From positions 1 to 64,000 of the forward strand of contig CAYMFD010000004.1 in assembly GCA_964389475.1 (NCBI GenBank): a DNA stretch of 64,000 nt, written 5' to 3'. Of this stretch, positions 20,601 through 27,777 are shown piece after piece. Position 1 is the first letter of the stretch, and the number at the start of each line of letters is the position of its first letter. A program made the translations under genes and the position numbers. Origin of the DNA: CAYMFD01 sp964389475. Lineage in GTDB: Bacteria; Bacteroidota; Bacteroidia; Chitinophagales; Saprospiraceae. The notes under the pieces were generated by a model. The model was not told where the DNA came from and did no database searches. It saw nothing but the letters and a program-made list of their open reading frames with translations.

Positions 20601-23600
20601 CTCGAATAGAGTCGCGATTACCGCAATCATCAGAGGCAAAATATAGTATCTCATTCATACCTATCGGCAAAGTAGCGATAGGGCTAGTCTCGATAGCTCC
20701 ATTTACTCTCACTATGATATCAGCCTGATCACCTAAGCAACCATCTGTAGCAGTTACTGTCGGTAATAGTAGAGAAGCCATACAGGTAGCGCTGTTAGCC
20801 AGCGCTGAGAAGTCATCTGGTATATTATCGAAGACTGGCTCACTATCGTCAAGCACCTCGATAATCTGTGTGTATTGAAGTAGTACCCCATTAGAGCACC
20901 ATGCTTCGTAAATCGTGAAGTCTCGAGCATACTTGGTCGTACAGTCAATCTTACCCATACGACGTATACTAGATGATACGCCGATGTTACATATACCTAG
21001 ATCTATACCAGGCACTAGGTCTATGTTGCCTAGACGTGGATAGCCTGTCTCCTCAATAGCTGGAAAACCTACACCTACTGTATCAAAAGTACCGCAAGTA
21101 AGTTGTAGCGTATCCATAAGGTTAGGTGGGAATACCATGGAATCTAGCTGCGGTCTCTCTACCAAAATAATTGTAGAAGTCGGCTGCGATGCATTACCGT
21201 ATATATCTGTAGCTACGTATGCTACATCAGCACGTAATACATAGTTCGAGTCACAGTGTAATCTAGTCTCTGTGCGGAATGTCTCGACGATACTACTCAC
21301 AGGGTTATTACAATTGTCCATCGCCTGCGGCATGTACGTAGGCATGTCTGTGCATGATACAAATACTGTGTCGGGGACTTGCACTGTAGGTGCCATCTTG
21401 TCCTCTACCGTTATGGTTGTCCAGCATGAGTTGCTGCCACACCCGTCTATCAATTTAGCCGCGATCTGTTTTCCTATGTGTACATCGGTTAGTGTGTTGC
21501 CTGGGATGGCCTCTCCGTTCAATAGTAGCATTACGCTAAAGCCATCGTTAGGGTCTATAGGAGTCGAGCTAATAGTCTGTGGGGTGACTACTATCTCACA
21601 ATCGTGATTAAGTGATATGTTAAGTGATCCGTAGCAGCTCATCGTGGCGCCACCTGTACCTAGTCCTACTGGTAGGCTCGCAGGTGCTATGCACGAGGTA
21701 GGATCCGTACTAGAGGCCTCAACAGCATATGCTATACCAGTTGCATTGGGCCACTGGACACTTACGCTAGGAGTGCCTTGACCTGATAACAGCGTACCAC
21801 CGTTAGGCAGAGTCCAAGTATAGTCGCCTGATGCCAAACCAGAAGCAGTGTATGTAGTGGTTGCTCCTGCACAAAGTGATCGCTCACCAGCTATATTTAT
21901 ATCTGGGTATACGCTAGCTGTGCCGCTGTATGACATGGTTGTGCCATTATTATCTTCTATATCAAAGCTATAGTCTATGCCATCCTGGTATACTGCCGTA
22001 AGCGTATAAGTAGATACGCCAGAATTTACGCCTGTCTCTCCCAGGAACGTACCATCTAGATCTACCAAAGAACCAGGCGTACTAGCCGCATCATAAATGT
22101 TACTTGATGACACTACCGACCAAGAGCTTCCAGGAGAAGAAGTCACCTCAAATTCTACCAAAAACAGGCCGTCCATGGACGTGGTGGCATTTGCTAGGCA
22201 AGAATCTCTTGTCAGTGTGAAAGCAGATAAGACTAGCATCGCTGGATCTTGGTCATCTTCATCATCCCTAGGATCAGCACCGATGTTATTATCCATTGAA
22301 GTATTGACCTGACCTCCGATATCATTACTAGGGATATCATCTGCTCGCGAATCAATGTCAAATCGACTTAGGTCTGCATCATTTTGATCTCTATAGCCAG
22401 TGATCTCAGCTACATTGATCATTATGGTAGGTGCATCAACGTCGACTAATGTACTAATCGTAGTAGTATGCGACTGGTTGTATCCCAGACCATCTGTAAA
22501 GGCTAGGGTCCTCGTAGCCACGCTACCGCCCTTATCATTCCAATCAGGATCTTGTAAGCTCAAGCCCTCCGGTAGGTAGTCTATGACATCTACGGCATAA
22601 ACTGGTACTGTACCCTGATTGGTAATTGTTATCTCAAATGTAGACACCTCACCCGCCACTGCTGCAGTACTAACCGCTTGCTTGACGAGAGCTAGATCTA
22701 CCACATCAACGATTACATAAGCAGGATCATGATCGTCCTCGTCTATGGCACCGTTGTCAGATAGTAAGTTATCTCTCAGTGTATTGATCTCCCCACCTAT
22801 ATCATTAGATGGATTAGCATCAGGATCACTGTCAAAGTCAGATAATGTCAGCGTATGCAGTGCCACAGCCCTACTTATTTCAGCATACTGGACTAGTTGT
22901 GATTCTTCAGACTCTCTTGAAATATCCAAGAATATACTATACGATTTACTTTGACCAGGCTCGAGGTCTTCTTGGATAAACATCCTGTAAGAGCCATTAA
23001 TCTCATTCCAGCCTTGGCTGCGTATTGCATCAAACTCTAGGTCAGGATTATTGTAAACTATTAGGTCATACTCATCAGCTGTGACATTACCTTGGTTGTA
23101 TACACTGACAAGGAATTCGACTGACTCACCCTTATGCCTCCGTATAGAGCCTACTAGCTCATACTTAAGCGCTAGATCAAATGCGACAACTGATGCTGGA
23201 TCATGATCATCCTCATCGAAAGCACCCGTATCAGATATTTCGTCATCACTTGCTGTATTCCAGTCACCACCATTATCATTATCGGGGTTACTATCATAAG
23301 AAGAGTCGGTGTCCGTGGGATGGCCTCCTTGTAAATCACTTGCATCAGATATCTCTGCAACATTAATATAATCAGTACCACCACCATCTACGGTAAGGCT
23401 AAGTGCCACAGTCGTTGATGTACCGGGACTCAACTTATCCTTCACTCGATAGGTAATCATACCTCGCTCTCCTAACTCCCAAGCTGGATTTAGTGTCTCA
23501 TCAAAGGTCATACTCGATGGTATGAAGTCTGTAATGATAATATCCTTGGCCGAGTAGTTACCTTGGTTGAATACCTCTATCTCGAAGTCTACCAGGTCAC

Positions 23601-25752
23601 CCGCTCTTACGTATGGGTTACTCACGACCATCTTGCGTAGTGCCAGGTCAAACTCTAAGTTAGAGCTCAGCCCTATGTCAAAGCTATAGTCGTTAGTACC
23701 AGCTGCAGGCGCCGTAACAGGCACCACCACTTGGCTACCACATGTAGCGCGAGTACCCAGAGAGGCGTCGTTACCCGTAGCATCATCTACACCTACTGCA
23801 GATATGATGTAATTGGTATTACTAATCGTAACGAACTCTGCCGCTGCATCTAGTTGTGTGTCAGCTATACCTATATAATATTGACCACCTGGCGTTATTC
23901 CTGTACCACTCACGTTGGACTGACCGAAGGAGTAGTTACCATTTACATCTGTGGTAGTTGAACCAACGATGTTACAATCATTATCGTAAAGAACGAGGTC
24001 TAGACCAGGTACGGGGCCTTCGCCCGCATCTTGCTCGCCATTATTGTTTGCATCGTCCCAGACATAGTTACCGATCTGTACGGATAGTGGCATACAATTA
24101 CTAGTAATACCACCAAATCCCGTAGCCTTACCAAACTCTACATCTATAGAGTAGCTATATAGCTCTACTTTGTTAAGTAATTCACCAGTAGTGGCACTGT
24201 AAGTATGTAAGCCACCAGAATAGCTTTCCTGATCAGGATCAAATACCGTAGCAACTACCATATCTGTCCCCGGCACTGAAAACACACTACCTAAGGCTAC
24301 CTCGGGGTGGGCTACAGGATTAGCCGGCCAGAAATCGTCACCGAAAAACTCGCCACCACCTGGTCCTTGGCCATTGCCTACACCGCTACCAGTAAGTTCG
24401 CCGGCAGATCCGTTATTCTCTAGTACCCAAGCACCATTTTGACGATGCACCATTAAAATATCTGGAAACTGACCATGCAATACACCGCTGAAGTCATCGC
24501 AGTATCTATGGCCTACCCTATCGGATATACCTAGAACCATATTACCCTCACCTGTGAAAGATATATCTGTCAACCAGTGAGCGACTCTAGAACTAGAAGG
24601 ACCGTAGTCTCCCCAGTGTCCATCAATATAATCGGTCGTAAACTCATGCTCGAAGGCACCCGACTCTGTATCTAAGTTATAAATCACAGCACTCGACGCC
24701 TGATCTTTCTCCTCCGCAGAACCGTCTTCCTGCTCCTGCGTACATGTAACGCCAACAAAAAGTCTATCATTATACCACTCCAAGGCAAATGCTCTGTGTG
24801 AGCCACAACCAGGATCTGGAACATTGTATGTGGTAGCGGCACTAGGATCCTCAGTATCTATCTTGACGATCTGATTTTCACTGATATTAACGACGAATAG
24901 GTCTTGTCCCGAGGGGCTCAAGACCATAGCACCAAGACCATACTTACCTACTTGCTGACCGTAGTCACAGTCCATTACATCTGTAACCTGCAGTGGCGCC
25001 ATAGTGACACCGAGGTCTGTAAGATTAACAAAATTACTCGTCGTGTAACCACCACTGCCATCAGCAACAGTCCTAAAGATCGCTCCGTGACCGTCCTTAA
25101 GTCCTGCATATTGCTTTACAAAAGAAGCTGAGAATATCTCATCGGTCGCATCTTTATAAGCTATACCCCATACTGAGCCTAGCTCGCCATGAGTAGCAAC
25201 TGAGTATGCATCGCGATTACTACTGTAGGCAGCAGGGATACCTAAAATGGTAGTACCTGTAGACGTCCTTGCGTTATCTACTTCTTCTCTTACAAAACAC
25301 GTAAGGAATAACTCGGGAGATGACTCGCATCCCGAGTCGATCGTAGCTAGTGATAGATTGATACCGCACTGAGGTACCTGTGCGAACTGCACTGCAGAGT
25401 GGTCTGCTCGACCATGTTGAGACTCTGTATATGACATAGCGTCAAAGTCAAACATCAGTCGTATCGCTGTCCCATCCTCTAAGCCAGTGATACTATAGCT
25501 GCCATCTCGACCAGAGATCGCCGTAGCCATATCGTCTATCTCAGCACCGTCAACTGTGACCACGACTCCATCAATGGGAGGCTCACCGAGATCTCTAATG
25601 CCATTGGCATTAGTATCATCAAATACGACTCCTGATACAGTACCAGGGCTAGTGTTGCATTGTCCAATGGCATCACTAGTAAATAACGTAAATACGGAGA
25701 TAATAGACATCATCCACGTACAGACCCATTTGGGCTTGTAGAACTTTCTCAT
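14653..25752 (-). CDS. Giant T9SS multidomain surface protein (3,699 aa)
   Basis: A signal peptide (cleavage near AIGQ) leads into a SdrD-B-like domain (GVVFDDTNANGIRDLGE). A predicted beta-propeller of about 400 residues and a second SdrD-B-like domain (YVWDDANNNGEQDAGE) follow. Five DUF11 domains are present: three together (about nt 23670-22240) and two more (about nt 19720-18750). Each is followed by an acidic linker of the DSNPDND..DEDDHDPA type. Between and after them lie PKD-like and many HYR/cadherin-like modules with paired cysteines. Near the C-terminus are a dockerin-like segment (two D.N/S..DV..L..ILG motifs), a cohesin-like beta domain and a T9SS type A sorting domain (APNPWSDMTEIGVVV...). 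It is probably a calcium-stabilised adhesin or surface filament; no enzyme motif was seen. Confidence 0.9.
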   Translation of the reverse strand: MRKFYKPKWVCTWMMSIISVFTLFTSDAIGQCNTSPGTVSGVVFDDTNANGIRDLGEPPIDGVVVTVDGAEIDDMATAISGRDGSYSITGLEDGTAIRLMFDFDAMSYTESQHGRADHSAVQFAQVPQCGINLSLATIDSGCESSPELFLTCFVREEVDNARTSTGTTILGIPAAYSSNRDAYSVATHGELGSVWGIAYKDATDEIFSASFVKQYAGLKDGHGAIFRTVADGSGGYTTSNFVNLTDLGVTMAPLQVTDVMDCDYGQQVGKYGLGAMVLSPSGQDLFVVNISENQIVKIDTEDPSAATTYNVPDPGCGSHRAFALEWYNDRLFVGVTCTQEQEDGSAEEKDQASSAVIYNLDTESGAFEHEFTTDYIDGHWGDYGPSSSRVAHWLTDISFTGEGNMVLGISDRVGHRYCDDFSGVLHGQFPDILMVHRQNGAWVLENNGSAGELTGSGVGNGQGPGGGEFFGDDFWPANPVAHPEVALGSVFSVPGTDMVVATVFDPDQESYSGGLHTYSATTGELLNKVELYSYSIDVEFGKATGFGGITSNCMPLSVQIGNYVWDDANNNGEQDAGEGPVPGLDLVLYDNDCNIVGSTTTDVNGNYSFGQSNVSGTGITPGGQYYIGIADTQLDAAAEFVTISNTNYIISAVGVDDATGNDASLGTRATCGSQVVVPVTAPAAGTNDYSFDIGLSSNLEFDLALRKMVVSNPYVRAGDLVDFEIEVFNQGNYSAKDIIITDFIPSSMTFDETLNPAWELGERGMITYRVKDKLSPGTSTTVALSLTVDGGGTDYINVAEISDASDLQGGHPTDTDSSYDSNPDNDNGGDWNTASDDEISDTGAFDEDDHDPASVVAFDLALKYELVGSIRRHKGESVEFLVSVYNQGNVTADEYDLIVYNNPDLEFDAIRSQGWNEINGSYRMFIQEDLEPGQSKSYSIFLDISRESEESQLVQYAEISRAVALHTLTLSDFDSDPDANPSNDIGGEINTLRDNLLSDNGAIDEDDHDPAYVIVDVVDLALVKQAVSTAAVAGEVSTFEITITNQGTVPVYAVDVIDYLPEGLSLQDPDWNDKGGSVATRTLAFTDGLGYNQSHTTTISTLVDVDAPTIMINVAEITGYRDQNDADLSRFDIDSRADDIPSNDIGGQVNTSMDNNIGADPRDDEDDQDPAMLVLSAFTLTRDSCLANATTSMDGLFLVEFEVTSSPGSSWSVVSSSNIYDAASTPGSLVDLDGTFLGETGVNSGVSTYTLTAVYQDGIDYSFDIEDNNGTTMSYSGTASVYPDINIAGERSLCAGATTTYTASGLASGDYTWTLPNGGTLLSGQGTPSVSVQWPNATGIAYAVEASSTDPTSCIAPASLPVGLGTGGATMSCYGSLNISLNHDCEIVVTPQTISSTPIDPNDGFSVMLLLNGEAIPGNTLTDVHIGKQIAAKLIDGCGSNSCWTTITVEDKMAPTVQVPDTVFVSCTDMPTYMPQAMDNCNNPVSSIVETFRTETRLHCDSNYVLRADVAYVATDIYGNASQPTSTIILVERPQLDSMVFPPNLMDTLQLTCGTFDTVGVGFPAIEETGYPRLGNIDLVPGIDLGICNIGVSSSIRRMGKIDCTTKYARDFTIYEAWCSNGVLLQYTQIIEVLDDSEPVFDNIPDDFSALANSATCMASLLLPTVTATDGCLGDQADIIVRVNGAIETSPIATLPIGMNEILYFASDDCGNRDSIRVMVDVDYLDGPTVICDQETVVAINAQGVAYAYASTFDDGSFVGCGSIDSMKVRRVGDVDTCGFNSTTYTDFVEFCCEEVGDSVMVELAVWDDNGNSNSCMVSVFVQDAIPPVITSCPSDITRSCMDDFSDLTVFGMPTAVDQCSVTIQELDPIDNRDGCGVGTIMRRFIAFDQTDTVTCDQVITIEYQNPYAFDPVRDSFPADLDTMLCDIADLASLTPDNLPVGFGAPIIRAGGTCSNVGVGFRDTIFTTFPSDTTVLAKVLRTWTIVDSCSSNPDFIVFVGQQTIKVTRQEVCDFMDVALIKQLNTVQTQLPVRINDLVTFDITVCNQGNTIVEQVEVVDYIPTGLTLSDANWTLTGNMATRNLTPGAGLPVGGLLPDVDSCAVTTITLSINADASPSTVLNYAEIKSSTDENGDTVDADSTPDMNPDNDGDVFPGDPHDDSLEDGPDEDDYDVADVPLFDLALRKTTSATPPFALGDVVTFDIEVINQGNVDATDVEVTDYIPCGFSLSPSSTAWVLNSADNTATTTIPSIVVAGAVTVSIDLVIEACNDTDAYINVAEISAARDGDGNPAVDIDSNADSTANNDNGGQAGTNTDNTVNNENGDEDDADPAVIVLTYCDICPGLTLSSLPNITRGVIPGQCDTVVNIPVPQPVANPCGELGVLTFTTQYENDAPVAGVGDNASGSFQAGTTTVTYTLTSICNMTGVQQSFTVTVLDDDGPVCNPDPIVHPVITITNGAPVATLDTQFLLSQFTDLCSGVAPNITLSQGTFDCNDALAGSVTFDVTVEDVNGNATTCTASVVVNEEIAPVCNAIDISVNLDASGSATILGSDIVPTPIDECGTVVSVTVMPDAFDCSNVGPNTVTVSITDDSGNVTANCTAIVTVVDTIGPECNPDPIVHPVITITNGAPVATLDTQFLLSQFSDVCGTVDPNFIVLSQGEFGCADAQSSPVVFTVTVQDNSGNSTTCTASVTIEEDIAPTCNAQDVTVYLDAAGDGSTSGSEIVPNPVDDCGMVTLVEVTPFDFDCSNLGPNTVTVNITDDNGNVTQNCTATVTVVDTIAPVCNLRDITVSLTGTSVSVDFSQVDNGTFDNCGNFTTTPTAWSFDCTDLGPNMVTVLVTDDSQNTTTCTATITVEDDTQPLCSTVDTTVYLNGGGVVNIDPSFVNNGSSLGCGGVPTLGIDRTFFGCQTLGPQTVTLFIIDGMDTVAMCPTTVTVLDTLKPTITFAPVVDVDCSEFETNNLPTISSDDNCASFTPLVIVDTLDTSGLNVCGIGTIVRTYTATDGSGNSETVTQIINVGNDDPFTIDDITFPVADTTITCEANGGMTPSAGTVTIDTADIDCALVTVTDTSFFSNPGSCPDTLVTIWNIVDSCQFDGVFDLVGPGEFQFRQRIAIIDTTAPVINFPLANAGDTLFFFVDTLPCELFLSFPATVMDCSPLDTVFNDSPHADNPASASPNGTYPVGIYDITITARDECQNESTFEYVVSVQDTNTIEYRCVKLFVDIPDTLSLEVSANDFLFITDLGCNDPSSLTASFGPAIGDSLSTFSCGDLGDSTIFLQVYIDGQLVEDSCKTLITIEDPGMFCPSTRTMASINGDVLTVRGTALPQTYVELEGGEVDDMTDAAGHFAFGDMPVGGDYMVKPYNNNDPRLGVSTLDMILIQRHILGLQRFDDPYSYLAADINDSESLTGSDVVELRQLILGITGEFSNNTSWKMVDAYQTFDDPSEILYEAREDKLILDLQYDVVADFTAVKIGDVNGSVDVGLRGDRLADSRSATWLETELVDGQIVFTASRDLDMRGLQLVLNVPGLIDVEAVNIDIATDDYYYDNEKLAISWINASGTSIQAGDALFAISQDADKLSRSYTLADDIPSEVYLGEQLDVVPVELRSAALGADMSLIKNAPNPWSDMTEIGVVVSETSQVQIVISDVAGKVVKTMTETCYPGVNKVIISRSDLHAAGLYYYTVTDGKSTMTQKMILLD
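17410..18429 (-). repeat. Recent 510-bp tandem duplication inside the giant gene
   Basis: Two consecutive 170-residue units (18429-17920 and 17919-17410) both begin CNPDPIVHPVITI and share GAPVATLDTQFLLSQF. The DNA remains very similar at the start of each unit, and the offset measured at the CNPDP cysteine codon is exactly 510 bases. Each unit holds two HYR-like modules. It is an in-frame domain duplication that has lengthened the protein. Confidence 0.85.
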
Positions 25753-25885
25753 TGTTCGACCTTAAGTGTAAAGTTTGTAGTTCCTTATCGCACAACTGAC
25801 CATGCACACAACCTGGTTTCCAGACAGGAGGTGTCATAGCACGAAATAGTTGAAACGAATACTTTACTGTAGTGGGAGTCCGCTC

Positions 25886-25904
25886 AGTGTATCAGAAATA
25901 CACT
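25886..25904 (-). promoter_or_regulatory. Stem-loop at the predicted 5' end of the giant gene's mRNA
   Basis: AGTGTAT (25886-25892) and ATACACT (25898-25904) are perfect inverted repeats with a five-base loop. They lie just downstream, in transcript direction, of the -7 candidate at 25917-25924. A 5' terminal hairpin could protect a very long mRNA from decay. The hairpin is seen; the role is inference. Confidence 0.4.
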
Positions 25905-25916
25905 TTACAGGTAAGG

Positions 25917-25924
25917 CAAATATA
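25917..25924 (-). promoter_or_regulatory. Candidate -7 promoter element for the giant gene
   Basis: On the minus strand this reads TATATTTG, an exact TAnnTTTG match, giving a leader of about 160 bases before the ATG at 25752. No TTTG was found at the usual -33 position. Confidence 0.35.
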
Positions 25925-25991
25925 TAAAAGATATCTGAAGAGACTACTACGTATTACAATATATTATTATATGTAATAATCTGAATATGTA

Positions 25992-27143
25992 TTAGGTTGC
26001 TAACGAATGAAGCAGGCCACGAGTAAATGGAGCTACGGGCATCGAGGCACAGAGTTTCAACTCTTGCCACCAGGTAGACTCCCCATTTAAGAATGCAAGC
26101 ACGCTATCCGCATCATTGCGGCGAAACAACCAATGGAAGATCTCTTCGCTGTCTAGCTGCTGTACAAGTAGTACGTGTAGTAGTGTGGCATCGTAGTGAT
26201 AGTAGCGAGACCTGAAAGGACTGCCGCTGATAGTCTGGCCCGCAAGGATGCGGTCTACGATCCACTCACTATGCTCGTGTATACGGCCGAAGGCATAGCC
26301 ACTGCTAGGCTTGACCGCACCGCCTGCAGTACCGATGTGTATCAGTCGCTGGGTGTCTTGTTGCCAAAACCTAGCAGTAGACATGGGTATGACCCCATAC
26401 TCCCGCTCTGTAATGGTATACTCGATGGGAGACATGTACTCCTCAATATAGGATGACAAGATGGCGTCATACCTATCCTGTGACCAAGGCGCCTCACTAT
26501 AGATAGCTACCTCGACAAGCGCCTCTCTAGCACTCACCGGCAACACGTAGCAAAATCTAGTCTGTCCCTCTTGCTGCTCTGTCCTAAAATCCATGAAGAC
26601 TGCCCGACTGCTATCCCACTGATCCGTCTCCGACTTAATGTACCACCCACCGAAATGCTGTAACGTCGTCAATGCATCGGTGTGCTTCGCGCTACTGTCA
26701 GCATAAGATCTAAATGCGAGACCTGCCGTCAGTCTCGTCTCACCAGCTCTGATACTTATAGGGTCGGCGTCTGTCACTACGGACGTGACTTGCTCATGTA
26801 TCCATGTTATATGCTCGTCTGCCTCTATAATAGCCCGAGCATAGTCATAGTAGTCAAGACCCCTGACCATCTTGTAGCGATAAGGGGCTATATCTAGTGT
26901 CTGCACGCCATAACGTGAGGCGAAGTCAAGAGAGGACCACTGATGGGTAAGGATATGATCAAAGTCACCAGGACCTTTCTCCCAGAAACTCCACGTCCTA
27001 TCATTACTACGTTTCTGATCTGGATCTATCAGTACGACACTAGCATCCTTGGTCACACCTCGCAGGGACATCTGGACGGCCAGGCTCAGACCTGCACAAC
27101 CAGCGCCTAGTATTGCATAATCATAGTGTAGTGTACTGCTCAC
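25992..27143 (-). CDS. crtY: Lycopene beta-cyclase
   Basis: The 383-residue flavoprotein closes the ends of lycopene to beta-ionone rings, giving beta-carotene, on the carotenoid pathway to the yellow/orange pigments common in this phylum. The N-terminal dinucleotide-binding motif AILGAGCAGLSL starts near residue 9. DPDQKRSNDRTWSFWEKG and the later GTAGGAVKPSSGYAF are characteristic of the CrtY/lycopene cyclase family. It overlaps the upstream DUF5683 gene by four bases (ATGA). Other crt genes (crtB, crtI, crtZ) are absent nearby, so the pathway is dispersed. Confidence 0.92.
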   Translation of the reverse strand: MSSTLHYDYAILGAGCAGLSLAVQMSLRGVTKDASVVLIDPDQKRSNDRTWSFWEKGPGDFDHILTHQWSSLDFASRYGVQTLDIAPYRYKMVRGLDYYDYARAIIEADEHITWIHEQVTSVVTDADPISIRAGETRLTAGLAFRSYADSSAKHTDALTTLQHFGGWYIKSETDQWDSSRAVFMDFRTEQQEGQTRFCYVLPVSAREALVEVAIYSEAPWSQDRYDAILSSYIEEYMSPIEYTITEREYGVIPMSTARFWQQDTQRLIHIGTAGGAVKPSSGYAFGRIHEHSEWIVDRILAGQTISGSPFRSRYYHYDATLLHVLLVQQLDSEEIFHWLFRRNDADSVLAFLNGESTWWQELKLCASMPVAPFTRGLLHSLAT

Positions 27144-27751
27144 AAGTTATAGAACACACCAAATGCCATGCTGTTGCTAGATCTACCATAATCAAAGCCA
27201 AGCGTCAGGTCATCAGATACATCGAAGTCGATCAAGTGTCGATCTATGAAGGCTTCCATAAATGTGAAAATATGTGCCCCGGCCATGATCAAGATACCAT
27301 ACTCTCTGCGTCTGCGAAAAGCATCTCGCTCTACTTTAATGGCGCGGGCAGTCGTCCTATCCTCAAATTCGCGGATCGAACCTGCGTTAAACTCAATCAG
27401 TGCATTGTTCCATCGTCGATACTGCCTACTAGCATCGATCAGGTTATATGCAGCCCCTACATCAAGGCCCACAGCTATAGGCACCTTCCAGTACCGCTTA
27501 TTAAACCACTGACCACCTCCTGGGATTATCAGTCCATAAAACGCAGCTCTCCCAGGCTTACCATAAAAGACAGATAGCAGCCCCTCCTTTCTCTCGGCAG
27601 TAGGTGGCGCCGCAGCTGAGTATGTCGTATCGACCTCAGGAATATCTAGTGTAGGATTGTCCACATCCTCTACCTGTGCTAAAGCTAGCAGTACATGTAA
27701 TACCAATAGCAAAGATAGCAGTACGCGTATCACATAATGATGCATAGGCAT
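27140..27751 (-). CDS. DUF5683 domain protein
   Basis: The 203-residue protein has a signal peptide (RVLLSLLLVLHVLLALAQ) and a DUF5683 domain with the hallmark FYGLIIPGGGQWFNKRYWKVPI, followed by a second hydrophobic segment. The family is widespread in Bacteroidota, probably membrane-associated, and has no assigned function. The Met at 27745 is an equally good start. The gene begins 26 bases after the protease gene ending at 27778 and overlaps crtY by four bases, so all three could be one transcript. Confidence 0.85.
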   Translation of the reverse strand: MPMHHYVIRVLLSLLLVLHVLLALAQVEDVDNPTLDIPEVDTTYSAAAPPTAERKEGLLSVFYGKPGRAAFYGLIIPGGGQWFNKRYWKVPIAVGLDVGAAYNLIDASRQYRRWNNALIEFNAGSIREFEDRTTARAIKVERDAFRRRREYGILIMAGAHIFTFMEAFIDRHLIDFDVSDDLTLGFDYGRSSNSMAFGVFYNL

Positions 27752-27777
27752 AAAACGATATCAGATCGCCAAACGTG

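Noticed and set aside
25951..25977. AT-rich palindrome TATTACA...TGTAATA upstream of the giant gene
   Set aside because: It is imperfect and in very AT-rich sequence, so it may be chance; there is not enough to call an operator.
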